Part shown: positions 6,766-15,779 of the stretch, piece after piece | Layout of the letters: every line of letters starts with the position of its first letter | Position numbering within the stretch: position 1 is the first letter of the stretch | Source of the DNA: Actinomycetaceae bacterium | GTDB lineage: Bacteria; Actinomycetota; Actinomycetes; Actinomycetales; Actinomycetaceae | NCBI GenBank assembly: GCA_030524055.1 | Contig: JAUNHH010000010.1 | Span: 1-64,000 of the forward strand | Reading direction: 5' to 3' | DNA length: 64,000 nucleotides | The notes under the pieces: model-generated | What the model saw: only the letters and a program-made list of their open reading frames with translations | What the model was told of the DNA's origin: nothing | The model's database searches: none | Program-made: the position numbers and the translations under genes

Positions 6766-7602
6766 CTAATTCTCGTGCCCTACGCGAGTTTGCAGGAGCC
6801 GTGCCCGCCCTTCTTCTGGCAGTGGGGGAGTGGTCCCACCGAAAATGGGGCAGGCAGATTGCACTCCGCACCAATTGCATAGCGGGTTACGGCGGGGCGC
6901 AAAATGCCCTGCGTGGGCATCGTTTTCAATGCGTTCCCACAGGGATTCAACCTCGTCTCCAAAACGACGAATATCAGGCTCTTCCGGGTCAAGCGTTAAA
7001 ACCTGACCCGATTTTAAATAGAGCAATTGGAGGCGTTTTGGCAGCGCCCCCGCTAAAAGAAGCAAGAGCGCATAAAAACGCATTTGATACAGAGCATCGT
7101 CAATATAGCGCTGAGCGGGCGCTTTACCCGTTTTATAATCGACGACCCGCAGATCCCCATTCGGGGCCCGATCTACCCTGTCAATAATTCCGCGCAGGCG
7201 AATACCTGCTGGGGTGGTGGCTTCCACCATGCGTTCGCGGGCAATAGGGGAGAGCCACTGCGGATTTTCCACATGGAAATACTGGCTGAGGACCCGTCGC
7301 ATTTCCTCTTCCCACTGCGCGCATTCTTCACTGGTGGAAAAAAGTTCCATAGTGGTGGGGTCTGCTTTTTTCTTTTCCCAGTGGGCGCTCAACGCCTGTT
7401 GGGCCGAGTCATTGGTACGCTCTTGGGCGGGTAAATCATAGAGGTCTTCCAATGCAGAATGGACCAAGGTTCCCAGTACTGTGGCCCGCGTTGGTGGCTC
7501 TTTCATCCCGTCAACAACGTGAAGACGGTATTGCAAAGGGCAGCGCAGATATTCTTTGGCGCGTGAAGCCGATAGGGCGGGAAGAACTCGGGACGGTGTC
7601 AT
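6766..7602 (-). CDS. RecB-family PD-(D/E)XK exonuclease with Fe-S cysteines
   Basis: A nuclease of about 278 residues, of the RecB/AddB/Cas4-like PD-(D/E)XK superfamily. The N-terminal SASRAKEYLRCPLQYRL supplies the first cysteine. VLGTLVHSALEDLYD carries the conserved His, and LRGIIDRVDRAPNGDLRVVDYKTGKA gives the active-site Asp, Asp and Lys. QMRFYALLL is the helical motif, and CNWCGVQSACP supplies three further Cys for a 4Fe-4S cluster. It corresponds to the stand-alone RecB nuclease near the Pup gene cluster in mycobacteria and relatives. The ATG at 7602 is chosen because the conserved region begins 12 residues later and GGTGG precedes it; an in-frame extension reaches 7677. It is transcribed divergently from trmI, with which it often sits. 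Confidence 0.8.
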   Translation of the reverse strand: MTPSRVLPALSASRAKEYLRCPLQYRLHVVDGMKEPPTRATVLGTLVHSALEDLYDLPAQERTNDSAQQALSAHWEKKKADPTTMELFSTSEECAQWEEEMRRVLSQYFHVENPQWLSPIARERMVEATTPAGIRLRGIIDRVDRAPNGDLRVVDYKTGKAPAQRYIDDALYQMRFYALLLLLAGALPKRLQLLYLKSGQVLTLDPEEPDIRRFGDEVESLWERIENDAHAGHFAPRRNPLCNWCGVQSACPIFGGTTPPLPEEGRARLLQTRVGHEN

Positions 7603-7772
7603 AGACACCACCGTAACCTGACCCACCCACATCTGGAGATCCCTCCCCCGGGTTGTAGCAGGTAATAGGCGTGACACTGCGACAGGGACTTACGCCAGCG
7701 TGACTTTCTTCCCGCGACCTTTTGTGGATCCTGAGCGCAGGAAGCAGTATCCAAGCGATAGGATCATCCCCG

Positions 7773-8852
7773 ATGAACACCACTGATCGGCAAGAGGCTT
7801 TACGCCCTATTGGACAGGACACTCGTCGCGGGCCGCTGAAGGAAGGGGACCGCGTTCAGATTCGAGATCCGAAAGGGCGCCTACACACCATCATGTTGGT
7901 TACTGGCGGGCGTTTTCAAACGAATCGTGGCTCGATTGCACATGATGATCTGATTGGTCGTCCCGATGGTCAGGTTATTACCACTGAAGAGGGCCGCCAA
8001 TTCCAGGTGCTGCGGCCATTGCGTTGCGACTATGTGATGTCTATGCCGCGTGGGGCCACCATTGTGTATCCCAAAGATGCGGGGACGATTATTCATTACG
8101 GGGATATTTTCCCTGGCGCCACTGTTGTTGAAGCGGGGGCGGGTTCTGGGGCTTTAAGTATTTCCTTACTTGATGCGGTGGGGCCAACGGGCCGTGTCAT
8201 TTCTGTGGAGCGCCGCGAGGATTTTGCGGCGATTGCCCGCGGGAATGTGGATTTATGGTTTGGCCGGCCACACCCGGCGTGGGATTTACGGGTTGGTGAT
8301 GTCAGCGATGTGTTGGCTGGCCTTGAGGAGGGCAGCGTTGATCGCGTGGTGTTAGACATGCTGGCGCCCTGGGAGAATCTGGAGCCTATTGCGCGGGCTT
8401 TAGCTCCCGGTGGAGTCCTGCTGTGTTATGTGGCCACGGTGACGCAAATGTCGCGTTTGGTGGAGGATCTGCGCACCTTTGGTGGGTTTACTGAGCCCGA
8501 GGCGTGGGAAACCTTGTCGCGTGGGTGGCATCTGGATGGGTTGGCTGTTCGCCCTGATCACCGGATGGTGGCCCACACTGGGTTCCTTGTGACAATGCGA
8601 CGTCTGGCTCCTGGTGTGGTTGCCCAAGAACGTACTACACGTCCTTCCCCGTCAGCTGATGGGAAAGGCGGGATGTGGGATGGTCAAGACCAGTGGAGTG
8701 ATGACGCGGTGGGGGCACGCACCTCCAGCCCGAAGAAAATCCGTAAGGTTCGCCGTGATTTAGACAGTAAAACCCGAACGTGGGTTTCCGGTGGTGAAGG
8801 CGGGGAGGGATCCCGCATTGATTCTAGTGACGAGGACGGAGCCGATAAATGA
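7773..8852 (+). CDS. trmI: tRNA (adenine58-N1)-methyltransferase
   Basis: A SAM-dependent methyltransferase that makes m1A58 in the T loop of tRNA, a tetrameric enzyme in bacteria. The N-terminal beta domain (LKEGDRVQIRDPKGR...MLVTGGRFQTNRGSIAHDDLIG) is typical of TrmI. The Rossmann domain holds the SAM motif TVVEAGAGSGALSISLLDAVG, the acidic contact VISVERRED and VDRVVLDMLAPWENL. At 359 residues it is longer than usual because of a charged C-terminal tail of about 75 residues rich in Ser, Gly, Arg and Asp. ATG 7773 begins just before the conserved domain. The stop overlaps the start of mpa (ATGA), the usual actinobacterial order trmI-mpa. Confidence 0.9.
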   Translation: MNTTDRQEALRPIGQDTRRGPLKEGDRVQIRDPKGRLHTIMLVTGGRFQTNRGSIAHDDLIGRPDGQVITTEEGRQFQVLRPLRCDYVMSMPRGATIVYPKDAGTIIHYGDIFPGATVVEAGAGSGALSISLLDAVGPTGRVISVERREDFAAIARGNVDLWFGRPHPAWDLRVGDVSDVLAGLEEGSVDRVVLDMLAPWENLEPIARALAPGGVLLCYVATVTQMSRLVEDLRTFGGFTEPEAWETLSRGWHLDGLAVRPDHRMVAHTGFLVTMRRLAPGVVAQERTTRPSPSADGKGGMWDGQDQWSDDAVGARTSSPKKIRKVRRDLDSKTRTWVSGGEGGEGSRIDSSDEDGADK

Positions 8853-10393
8853 GTGAAGATTTTGCTGCCCACCGCAGCGCCGAATTGGAACGGGTCGTTG
8901 ATTCGCTGCGGCAAAAAAATGAGCGTCTATCCACTGCCTTGTCGCAGGTCCGCGCTCAGCTCCTGGTCGTCCAAGAACAGTTACAGCAGGTCAATACGCC
9001 GCCATTGTCTTTGGCTACTGTCCTCAGTATTGATTCTGTGAACCGTCATTTAGAGGTGATGGCTGGTGGGCGGCGCCTGCGTATTGGCGCAGCCCCTGAT
9101 CTTGATATGGGCGCGCTCAGTATTGGCCAGTGGGTGCGCACTGACGAGAAGTTAGTGGCCGTGGCTTCCGATGTTTTTGCACGTACGGGTGTTTTAGCGT
9201 CGGTCCGCGAGTTGGTGGAGCCGGACCGGGTGCTGGTCACTATGGAAGCGGGAACTGAACACCTATTGGTGTTGGCTGGGCCTTTGCGTCATGGGAATTT
9301 GCGTCCTGGTGACACTGTTATGGTGGATGTGCGCTCTGGTTTGGCTTTAGAACGCCTGGTGCGTTCTGATGTGGAGCAGCTGTTGACGCCGGAAATTCCT
9401 GATGTCACCTATAGCGATATTGGTGGTTTGGATGAGCAAATCCGTCAGGTGCGTGACGCTGTGGAATTGCCTTTCCGTCATCCAGAGTTGTACCGGACTT
9501 TCGGGCTGCGGCCTCCTAAAGGCATTCTTTTATATGGCCCTCCCGGGTCAGGTAAAACGCTGATTGCTAAAGCAGTGGCAAATTCTCTTTCCTCTGATGG
9601 GGTGTCCACTCAGGCCTATTTCTTATCGATTAAAGGCCCTGAGCTGCTGAATAAATTTGTGGGCGAAACGGAACGACAAATCCGCGCGATTTTTGCTCGC
9701 GCACGGACTTTAGCCCAAGGTGGCACCCCCGTTGTGCTGTTCTTCGACGAAATGGAAGCTCTCTTCCGTGTACGCGGGTCAGGGGTTTCCTCCGATGTGG
9801 AAACGATGATCGTTCCGCAGCTACTGGCGGAAATGGACGGTGTGGAATCGCTCGATAATGTTGTCATTATTGGCGCATCCAACCGTGCAGACATGATTGA
9901 CCCAGCGGTGTTACGTCCAGGCCGCCTTGACGTGCGTATCCGTATTGAACGCCCAGATCGAGACGGCGCGCGCGATATTCTCTCCAAACATTTAGGCTCA
10001 GATATTCCCCTCGCTGCAGATACTGATGGCCACACTGTCACTATTGCGCAGATGATTGAGCGGGCCCTTGATGTGCTTTATGTGCGCAATGATTCCACTG
10101 CGTTATTTGATGCGGAACTGGCGCGTGGCGGGGTTCGCCGCATGTACCTCAGCGACGTGGTTTCTGGCGCAATGCTTGCTGGCATTGTCGAACGCGCCAA
10201 AAAACACGCCATTAAAGATTCGATCTCGTCGGGAACACCTGGCCTGACCGTGGACCACCTTCTGGCCGGCGTGGAGGAAGAAAAGCGGGAGTCCATTGAT
10301 TTAGCGGCCTCGACCTCGGCACAAGAATGGGCACGCACTATCGGTTTCGCTGACGACCTTGTCGCCGTCCGCCCTGTCAAAGCCCCAAAGTAA
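8849..10393 (+). CDS. mpa: Mpa/ARC AAA ATPase of the Pup pathway
   Basis: A hexameric AAA ATPase that recognises Pup-tagged proteins and unfolds them. Residues 1-48 form the coiled coil that binds Pup (ELERVVDSLRQKNERLSTALSQV). Two OB-fold segments follow (about 50-160). The AAA module has Walker A GPPGSGKT (about 230-237), Walker B VVLFFDEMEALF (about 295) and the sensor/arginine-finger region GASNRADMIDPAVLRPGRLD. In mycobacteria the C-terminus ends in a Gln-Tyr-Leu motif that docks to the 20S proteasome. Here the chain ends RPVKAPK with no such motif, matching the absence of prcA/prcB in this cluster. It probably acts as a proteasome-independent unfoldase, as shown for ARC in Corynebacterium (family knowledge). 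It precedes dop by 10 bases. Confidence 0.93.
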   Translation: MSEDFAAHRSAELERVVDSLRQKNERLSTALSQVRAQLLVVQEQLQQVNTPPLSLATVLSIDSVNRHLEVMAGGRRLRIGAAPDLDMGALSIGQWVRTDEKLVAVASDVFARTGVLASVRELVEPDRVLVTMEAGTEHLLVLAGPLRHGNLRPGDTVMVDVRSGLALERLVRSDVEQLLTPEIPDVTYSDIGGLDEQIRQVRDAVELPFRHPELYRTFGLRPPKGILLYGPPGSGKTLIAKAVANSLSSDGVSTQAYFLSIKGPELLNKFVGETERQIRAIFARARTLAQGGTPVVLFFDEMEALFRVRGSGVSSDVETMIVPQLLAEMDGVESLDNVVIIGASNRADMIDPAVLRPGRLDVRIRIERPDRDGARDILSKHLGSDIPLAADTDGHTVTIAQMIERALDVLYVRNDSTALFDAELARGGVRRMYLSDVVSGAMLAGIVERAKKHAIKDSISSGTPGLTVDHLLAGVEEEKRESIDLAASTSAQEWARTIGFADDLVAVRPVKAPK

Positions 10394-10403
10394 GGACATC
10401 GTG

Positions 10404-11981
10404 GTGAGCGTTCGACGCATTATGGGGACCGAAACAGAGTTCGGTATCCACCAACTAGGTAACACCTGGGCTAATCCTGTGGCTCTCTCCACCCGCGTAG
10501 TAGAAGCTCTAGCGGCCATCTCCCGCCAGGCCACCAGCGCGACTGGCAGCCCACCAGTCCGGTGGGACTATACCGGCGAAGACCCCCTCAATGACCTGCG
10601 GGGAATGCGGATGTCCCGCGCCGCAGCCGACCCGTCGCTGCTCACAGACGACCCCTACCGCCTAGCTCCCTCCGGCGGGGTAGCGCATGTGCCCAGGCCA
10701 ACAGCCGCCGAAGAAGCCCTCCCCGCGGCGAGCTCCGTCGTATGGGCCAATGGGGCACGCATCTACGTGGACCACGCCCACCCGGAATATTCCGCACCGG
10801 AAACCTCCACCCCCCGTGACGCAGTCCTCTGGGACCGGGCAGGCGACGAACTCGCACGTCAAGCCATGGAGTTTCTCGCCGACGACGAGGGCGGACCCAT
10901 TCTTCTGGTGAAGAACAATACGGATGGTAAAGGCGCCGCCTACGGGACCCACGAAAACTACCAGGTCCGTCGAGACGTCGATCTGGACGACATTATTCGC
11001 GCTCTCACCCCATTTTTCGTGACCCGACCAGTCCTGTGCGGCGCAGGCCGCGTGGGCCTTGGCCAACACAGTGAAGCCCCCGGTTTCCAAATCTCTCAAC
11101 GCGCCGACTTCGTTGAAAATGAAGTCGGTTTAGAAACCACCTTTAATCGGCCCATTATTAATACCCGCGACGAACCACACGCCAACCCCGCCCACTATCG
11201 GCGCCTCCACGTTATCGGGGGAGATGCCAATCTTTTTGACGTTTCCGCATTCCTTCGCTTTGGAACCACGTCCCTGGTGCTGTGGGCCATTGAGGCCGGG
11301 GTTGGCCTGGAATGGGACGCACTGACCCTGGATGACCCGGTACGGGAAACCTGGGTCGTCAGCCACCACCCCGACCTGGACTACCGGATGACCACTCTCG
11401 GGGGCGGCACCTACACCGCACCTGAACTTCAACTCAAAATTCACGACCTCGTCCTCGCCACCTTTGACCGCCTCGGCATTGAACCTGACGAAGACACCGC
11501 TGAAGTCCTCACCCTGTGGCACTCCGTCCTCGACACTATGCGCACTGACCTGTACGCTGTGGCACCCCACGTGGAATGGGTCGCTAAATACCAACTCCTC
11601 CAACGTCAACGCGACCGCCTGGGCGCCGACTGGTCTGATCCACGCCTGGCCGCCATGGACCTCCAATGGGCTGACCTACGCCCCGACCGCTCACTGGTCG
11701 CACGCCTGGACGCAGCCGGCCTCGTCCACCGTCTTTTCACCCCCGACCAGGTGCGCCGCGCCGCTTTTGAGCCACCGCAGGACACGCGCGCCTACTGCCG
11801 CGGCCAAGCCGTCGCCACCACACCCCACCTGGTCAAAGCCTCATGGACGCAACTCGTCATCGACCCAGGACAGGGCCCCTACCTGCGGATTCCACTGCCA
11901 GAAGCCGACAACCCGTATAGTGAAGTGCTTGACCGCATCCACACTGGCCTCACCGCGCCAGATAACACCGCAGGCGCCTAA
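10404..11981 (+). CDS. dop: Depupylase / Pup deamidase
   Basis: Dop deamidates the C-terminal Gln of Pup to Glu and removes Pup from substrates. It belongs to the glutamine-synthetase-like carboxylate-amine ligase fold. The protein starts SVRRIMGTETEFGI, has the catalytic-loop segment ARIYVDHAHPEYSAPE with the key Asp, the ATP-binding ENYQVRRDVD, PIINTRDEPHANP and RLHVIGGDANLFD. GTG 10404 is preferred because AAGGA ends 7 bases upstream; GTG 10401 is adjacent. The usual conserved Dop loop lies around WDYTGEDPLNDLRGMRMS. From about 10,440 the codons become strongly C-ending, unlike mpa before it (see findings). Pup follows 43 bases downstream. Confidence 0.93.
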   Translation: MSVRRIMGTETEFGIHQLGNTWANPVALSTRVVEALAAISRQATSATGSPPVRWDYTGEDPLNDLRGMRMSRAAADPSLLTDDPYRLAPSGGVAHVPRPTAAEEALPAASSVVWANGARIYVDHAHPEYSAPETSTPRDAVLWDRAGDELARQAMEFLADDEGGPILLVKNNTDGKGAAYGTHENYQVRRDVDLDDIIRALTPFFVTRPVLCGAGRVGLGQHSEAPGFQISQRADFVENEVGLETTFNRPIINTRDEPHANPAHYRRLHVIGGDANLFDVSAFLRFGTTSLVLWAIEAGVGLEWDALTLDDPVRETWVVSHHPDLDYRMTTLGGGTYTAPELQLKIHDLVLATFDRLGIEPDEDTAEVLTLWHSVLDTMRTDLYAVAPHVEWVAKYQLLQRQRDRLGADWSDPRLAAMDLQWADLRPDRSLVARLDAAGLVHRLFTPDQVRRAAFEPPQDTRAYCRGQAVATTPHLVKASWTQLVIDPGQGPYLRIPLPEADNPYSEVLDRIHTGLTAPDNTAGA

Positions 11982-12024
11982 ACCAGCAGATCCCACACAC
12001 TGGACACCGTGAAGGAGATAACGA

Positions 12025-12204
12025 ATGGAACGCATCCAGATCAACGCCGGAGGCTCCTCCGCCGATGATGACGAATTCGAAGCAGCAGGCCAAGTTCAAG
12101 CCCACACCCAGTCCCTTGACGCCCTCCTCGACGAAATCGACACCGTCCTCGAATCCAACGCAGAAGCCTTCGTCCAAGGCTTCGTCCAGAAAGGCGGCCA
12201 GTAA
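12025..12204 (+). CDS. pup: Prokaryotic ubiquitin-like protein Pup
   Basis: A 59-codon gene. The protein begins MERIQINAGGSSADDD, has the amphipathic helix segment SLDALLDEIDTVLESNAEAF that binds the Mpa coiled coil, and ends FVQGFVQKGGQ. The C-terminal Gly-Gly-Gln means Dop must deamidate it to Gly-Gly-Glu before PafA can ligate it to lysines. The site GAAGGAG at 12011-12017 lies 7 bases before the ATG. It sits between dop and pafA with one base to the pafA start, so all three are likely co-translated. It is slightly shorter than the usual 60-70 residues, but no conserved element is missing. Confidence 0.96.
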   Translation: MERIQINAGGSSADDDEFEAAGQVQAHTQSLDALLDEIDTVLESNAEAFVQGFVQKGGQ

Positions 12205-12205
12205 A

Positions 12206-13594
12206 GTGCGGCGCCGCGTCATCGGTATTGAAACGGAATACGGGTTAACCAGTGCCACCACCACCGGCCAGCCCTCAGCACTCGACGCTGATGGCGCTGC
12301 CCGGGAACTGTTTTTACCCTATTTACACCGAGGACGCTCCACCAATCTTTTCCTCCGCAATGGAGGCCGACTCTATCTTGACGTCGGTTCCCACCCTGAA
12401 TATGCCACCGCCGAGTGCGACCGTATTGAGGACCTCCTCGCTCAAGACCGCGCAGGCAGCGCAATCCTCGCTGACCTCGCCGCAGTCGCCAATACGCGCC
12501 TGGCCGAAGCGGGCCAACCCGAACGCCTCCACCTTTTCCGCAATAATCTCGACTCCGTTGGCAACTCCTACGGCTGCCACGAAAACTACCTCCTCCACCG
12601 GCGCCGCGACTTCCGGCAGGTCGCTGACGCTCTCGTCGCCTTTTTTGTTACCCGACAGCTTTTCGTCGGTTCCGGCTATATCCGCCCAGGCGAATCTGGC
12701 CCCACCTACGCTTTTTCCCAGCGCTCCGAACAAATGTGGGACGCGGTGTCCTCAGCGACGACGCGTTCGCGGCCCATTATTAATACTCGTGATGAGCCGT
12801 TGGCGGATTCTGGGTCGTATCGGCGGATGCATGTGATTGTGGGCGATACGAATGTGTGTGAGGCGACCACTGCGTTAAAGGTGGGTGCCGCAGAATTGCT
12901 GCTGTCCGCAGTTGAGGAGGGCTTGAGGATTGAGGATTTAGCGTTGGCTGATGCCATGCAGTCTATCCGTGACCTCAATGGGGATCTTCAGTGCCGTACC
13001 ACTGTGGAGTTGGCGGATGGCCGCCGGTGGACGGGCCCACAGATTCAGGCTGAAATCCGCGAGCGCGTGCTGTCCCGCACGGATGAGGCGAGCCTGTCGC
13101 CGCTGCACCGGTATGTGCTGGATTTGTGGGGCAGGGCAGTGGAAGCACTGTCGAGTGGTGACTGGTCGGGTGTGGCAACGGAGTTGGATGTGGCGGCGAA
13201 ACGGCAGTTATTGGAGTCGTATTGTGCGTCGCATCAGGTGTCGTTGGCGGATCCGAGGGTGGCACGTTTGGAGTTGTGTTATCACGAGATTACTGCCGAG
13301 GGGATTGCGCCTCGGATGGAAAAAGCGGGACTTTTGCGGCGCTTGACAACGCCGGATTCTGTTGAGGCGGCGCGCACGGTTGCGCCACAGTCTACGCGGG
13401 CTCATCTTCGTGGCGCGGCGATTGCTGCTGCTGAGGAGGCTCGCGTCGATATGGGTGTGGATTGGGTGCATTTGCGTGTGGAGGGATTACCGGTGGCGCC
13501 AGTGGCCTTGCAGGATCCTTTTGCGACGCGCGACGCGCGAATTGATGCGTTAATTGAGGCAATGAGGTCGTCGAGTTCGGAGTTGCCCGCATGA
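12206..13594 (+). CDS. pafA: Pup-protein ligase
   Basis: A 462-residue ATP-dependent ligase that joins the gamma-carboxylate of Pup's C-terminal Glu to substrate lysines. Conserved features are RRRVIGIETEYGL at the N-terminus with the ATP-site Glu, GGRLYLDVGSHPEYATAECD with the catalytic Asp, NSYGCHENYLL, RPIINTRDEPLAD, MHVIVGDTN and the C-terminal THLRG-like STRAHLRGAAI. GTG 12206 is the start because it directly follows the pup stop and begins the conserved first strand. Codon style changes sharply inside the gene near 12,740, from C-ending to G/T-ending codons. In mycobacteria prcB and prcA lie between pup and pafA; here nothing does. The end overlaps the next ORF (ATGATG). Confidence 0.95.
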   Translation: MRRRVIGIETEYGLTSATTTGQPSALDADGAARELFLPYLHRGRSTNLFLRNGGRLYLDVGSHPEYATAECDRIEDLLAQDRAGSAILADLAAVANTRLAEAGQPERLHLFRNNLDSVGNSYGCHENYLLHRRRDFRQVADALVAFFVTRQLFVGSGYIRPGESGPTYAFSQRSEQMWDAVSSATTRSRPIINTRDEPLADSGSYRRMHVIVGDTNVCEATTALKVGAAELLLSAVEEGLRIEDLALADAMQSIRDLNGDLQCRTTVELADGRRWTGPQIQAEIRERVLSRTDEASLSPLHRYVLDLWGRAVEALSSGDWSGVATELDVAAKRQLLESYCASHQVSLADPRVARLELCYHEITAEGIAPRMEKAGLLRRLTTPDSVEAARTVAPQSTRAHLRGAAIAAAEEARVDMGVDWVHLRVEGLPVAPVALQDPFATRDARIDALIEAMRSSSSELPA

Positions 13595-14883
13595 TGGAGT
13601 CTGTGTTGAAACGGGTGCGTGTGCCGCGGGCGGTAATCCTTGCGGGGGTTGCTGTTGTTGTGGTGGCGGTGATTGTGGTGGTGGGCCGCGCAATTTTGCC
13701 TGCGATGGGGATTGCGTTGCCGATTATGGGGCAGAGTTCTCAGTCTGCTGATGAACCGCCTAGTGGCCAGGTGGTGCCGGGGTTGACGGTGGTGGGTCGT
13801 CCTGGGGCGACTCCGGTGGTGACTGTGGCGCACCCAATTGAGGTTGATGGGGTGAAGGCGAAGGTTGTGAGTGTGGGGCAGGGCCGCACGATTACTGAGG
13901 GTGCGCCTGTGTTGTTGGCGGTGACGGCTTTTGATGGGGCGAATGGGCAGATCCTGTCTCCGGGGGGCCGCCCGCAGTTAACGGTGGGGTTGGCTGATTC
14001 CGAGCAGATCGGTGGGGATTTAACGAAGGCAGTGATTGGGCATCCTGAGGGGACTCGGATTGTTCATGTCCGCGAGGTCGTTGAGGGGGCGCGCGCTCAA
14101 GGGGCGACGTCGAGCACCGAGATTGATGTTATTGATATTTTGCCGTCGGTAGCTAACGGTGAGCCACCTCAGTCGGGGCTAATGCAGCCGCAGTCTGGGG
14201 TATCCACGCCTGCACCGGTGGAGGTTCAGTCGGGTGCCGATGTGGTTCAGTCGGGTGAGGATTTGGCTGAGATGGGCCAATCTGAAGCGGATGTGGATGG
14301 TGAGCCGCAGGCTCAGTCTGGTGGGCAGACCGCTGCGGAGGAGTTTGGGCCGCAGTCTGGGTTTTATGCGGCTCCGTCAACGGTTGGCCCGCTGCAAGTC
14401 ATGATTGGTGGCGAGGGGCCGGTGATTCGTCATGGGAAAACGGTGCCCGCTGAGGTGACTGTTCAAACCCTTTTAGAGGGCAATGGCGGTCAGGTGGGTG
14501 CCACTGATGAGTTGGTCGTTCAGTACATTGTGACGGGTTGGAAGGATGGGCGTGTCCGTAGTTCGACGTGGCGGACGGGGTTGCCGGAATTATTGTCATT
14601 GCCGGGTGCGATGCCGGGGTTGCGTACCGCATTGGTGGATCATCGGGTGGGCTCGCGTCTAGCGATTACGATTCCTCCTGATCAGGCGACGGGTGATGAC
14701 ACATTGTGCCTGGTGGTTGATATTTTAGGGACACAGCCGTCGTCTGTTGATACTGCGGTGTCAGGTGCGCAGTCAGGTCGTCCTGCAGTTCCTGCTTCTC
14801 CGGCACCTGCCCCGGCTCCAGATACCCAGTCGGGTGCTGGTGAGCAGCGCGCCCCTCTTGATGCTTCACAGTCAGCGCAGTGA
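13591..14883 (+). CDS. Membrane-anchored two-domain FKBP-like protein with QSG-rich linkers
   Basis: A 430-residue protein with one N-terminal membrane helix (residues 13-36: [18 protein letters not shown]...) and a large extracytoplasmic part. Two regions (about 65-165 and 265-385) resemble FKBP-type peptidyl-prolyl isomerase domains. The second is clearest: [35 protein letters not shown] and [11 protein letters not shown] match the FKBP core, although several aromatic pocket residues differ. The linker (about 185-265) and the tail (about 390-425) contain eight Gln-Ser-Gly tripeptides. In many actinobacteria an FKBP gene follows pafA, so this is the positional equivalent in diverged form. 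It may fold secreted proteins. The gene is very G/T-rich on the coding strand. Confidence 0.65.
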   Translation: MMESVLKRVRVPRAVILAGVAVVVVAVIVVVGRAILPAMGIALPIMGQSSQSADEPPSGQVVPGLTVVGRPGATPVVTVAHPIEVDGVKAKVVSVGQGRTITEGAPVLLAVTAFDGANGQILSPGGRPQLTVGLADSEQIGGDLTKAVIGHPEGTRIVHVREVVEGARAQGATSSTEIDVIDILPSVANGEPPQSGLMQPQSGVSTPAPVEVQSGADVVQSGEDLAEMGQSEADVDGEPQAQSGGQTAAEEFGPQSGFYAAPSTVGPLQVMIGGEGPVIRHGKTVPAEVTVQTLLEGNGGQVGATDELVVQYIVTGWKDGRVRSSTWRTGLPELLSLPGAMPGLRTALVDHRVGSRLAITIPPDQATGDDTLCLVVDILGTQPSSVDTAVSGAQSGRPAVPASPAPAPAPDTQSGAGEQRAPLDASQSAQ

Positions 14884-14900
14884 TCTTTAAGGAGTTCGAT

Positions 14901-15674
14901 ATGTCAGTGGCGATTCGCGTGATTCCGTGTCTGGATGTTGATGCTGGCCGGGTCGTGAAGGGCGTAAATTTTGAGAATTTGCGTGACGCGGGTGATCCGG
15001 TGGAGTTGGCAGCCCGTTATGGGCAGGAGGGGGCGGATGAGATTACTTTTCTTGATGTGTCTGCTTCTACGCAGGGTCGGGCCACGATGTTGGATATTGT
15101 TGCGGCCACAGCGGAGCAGGTGTTTGTGCCGCTTACTGTGGGCGGTGGGGTGCGTAGCGTTGAGGATGTGGCGCGCCTTTTGGCTCATGGGGCCGATAAA
15201 GTGGGGATTAATACGGCGGCCTTGGCTGATCCTGAGGTGATTGCGCGTATTGCGGATCGTTTTGGTAATCAGGTTCTGGTGTTGTCGGTGGATGCCAGGC
15301 GCTGCCCGGAAGGGGTGTTGACGGACTCTGGTTTTGAGGTGACCACTCACGGTGGGCGTCGTTCTACTGGGGTGGATGCGATTGAGTGGGCGGTACGTGG
15401 CGCCGAGTTGGGTGCGGGCGAGATTTTGCTGAATTCGATGGATGCTGATGGTGTGCGCACGGGTTTTGATGTGGAGATGTTGGGCCAGGTGCGTCGCGCT
15501 GTGGGTGTGCCGGTGATTGCTTCTGGTGGGGCCGGGGAGGTGGCGCATTTTGTGGAGGCCGCAAATGAGGGGGCGGATGCGGTGTTAGCTGCGTCAGTTT
15601 TCCATTTTGGTGCGGTGTCGATTGGCCAGGTCAAGCGGGCTTTGGCTGAGGCGGGGCATCCTATTCGTCAATAG
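14901..15674 (+). CDS. hisF: Imidazole glycerol phosphate synthase, cyclase subunit
   Basis: A TIM-barrel enzyme of 257 residues. It uses ammonia from HisH and PRFAR to make imidazole glycerol phosphate and AICAR in histidine synthesis. It shows [19 protein letters not shown] with the catalytic Asp, [58 protein letters not shown] with the second catalytic Asp, and [20 protein letters not shown] at 14888-14894 sits 6 bases before ATG 14901, which decides the start. It is separated from the other his genes (hisE-hisG at 51.5 kb) and lies last in the pup-pafA-FKBP group. Confidence 0.95.
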   Translation: MSVAIRVIPCLDVDAGRVVKGVNFENLRDAGDPVELAARYGQEGADEITFLDVSASTQGRATMLDIVAATAEQVFVPLTVGGGVRSVEDVARLLAHGADKVGINTAALADPEVIARIADRFGNQVLVLSVDARRCPEGVLTDSGFEVTTHGGRRSTGVDAIEWAVRGAELGAGEILLNSMDADGVRTGFDVEMLGQVRRAVGVPVIASGGAGEVAHFVEAANEGADAVLAASVFHFGAVSIGQVKRALAEAGHPIRQ

Positions 15675-15686
15675 ACGAGGGCGGGG
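15675..15686 (+). repeat. Iterated 12-mer directly after hisF stop
   Basis: Exact plus-strand copy starting at the base after the hisF TAG. It continues as CGCGG, like the copy at 3964. Confidence 0.85.
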
Positions 15687-15779
15687 CGCGGAATTATTGG
15701 GATCAAAGCCACTGGATTGTGAGGGGCTTCATCACATAAGGTCATAGTGTTCGACTCTTCCTTGAGGAACGAGGACCTG

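Noticed and set aside
11464-12012. Long alternative-frame ORF across the end of dop
   Set aside because: It is a shadow of the C-rich coding strand of dop; its translation is a Pro/Thr/Ser-rich low-complexity product.
14904-15548. Long minus-strand ORF opposite hisF
   Set aside because: hisF is complete and conserved on the plus strand; the antisense frame is His/Arg/Thr-rich noise from codon bias.
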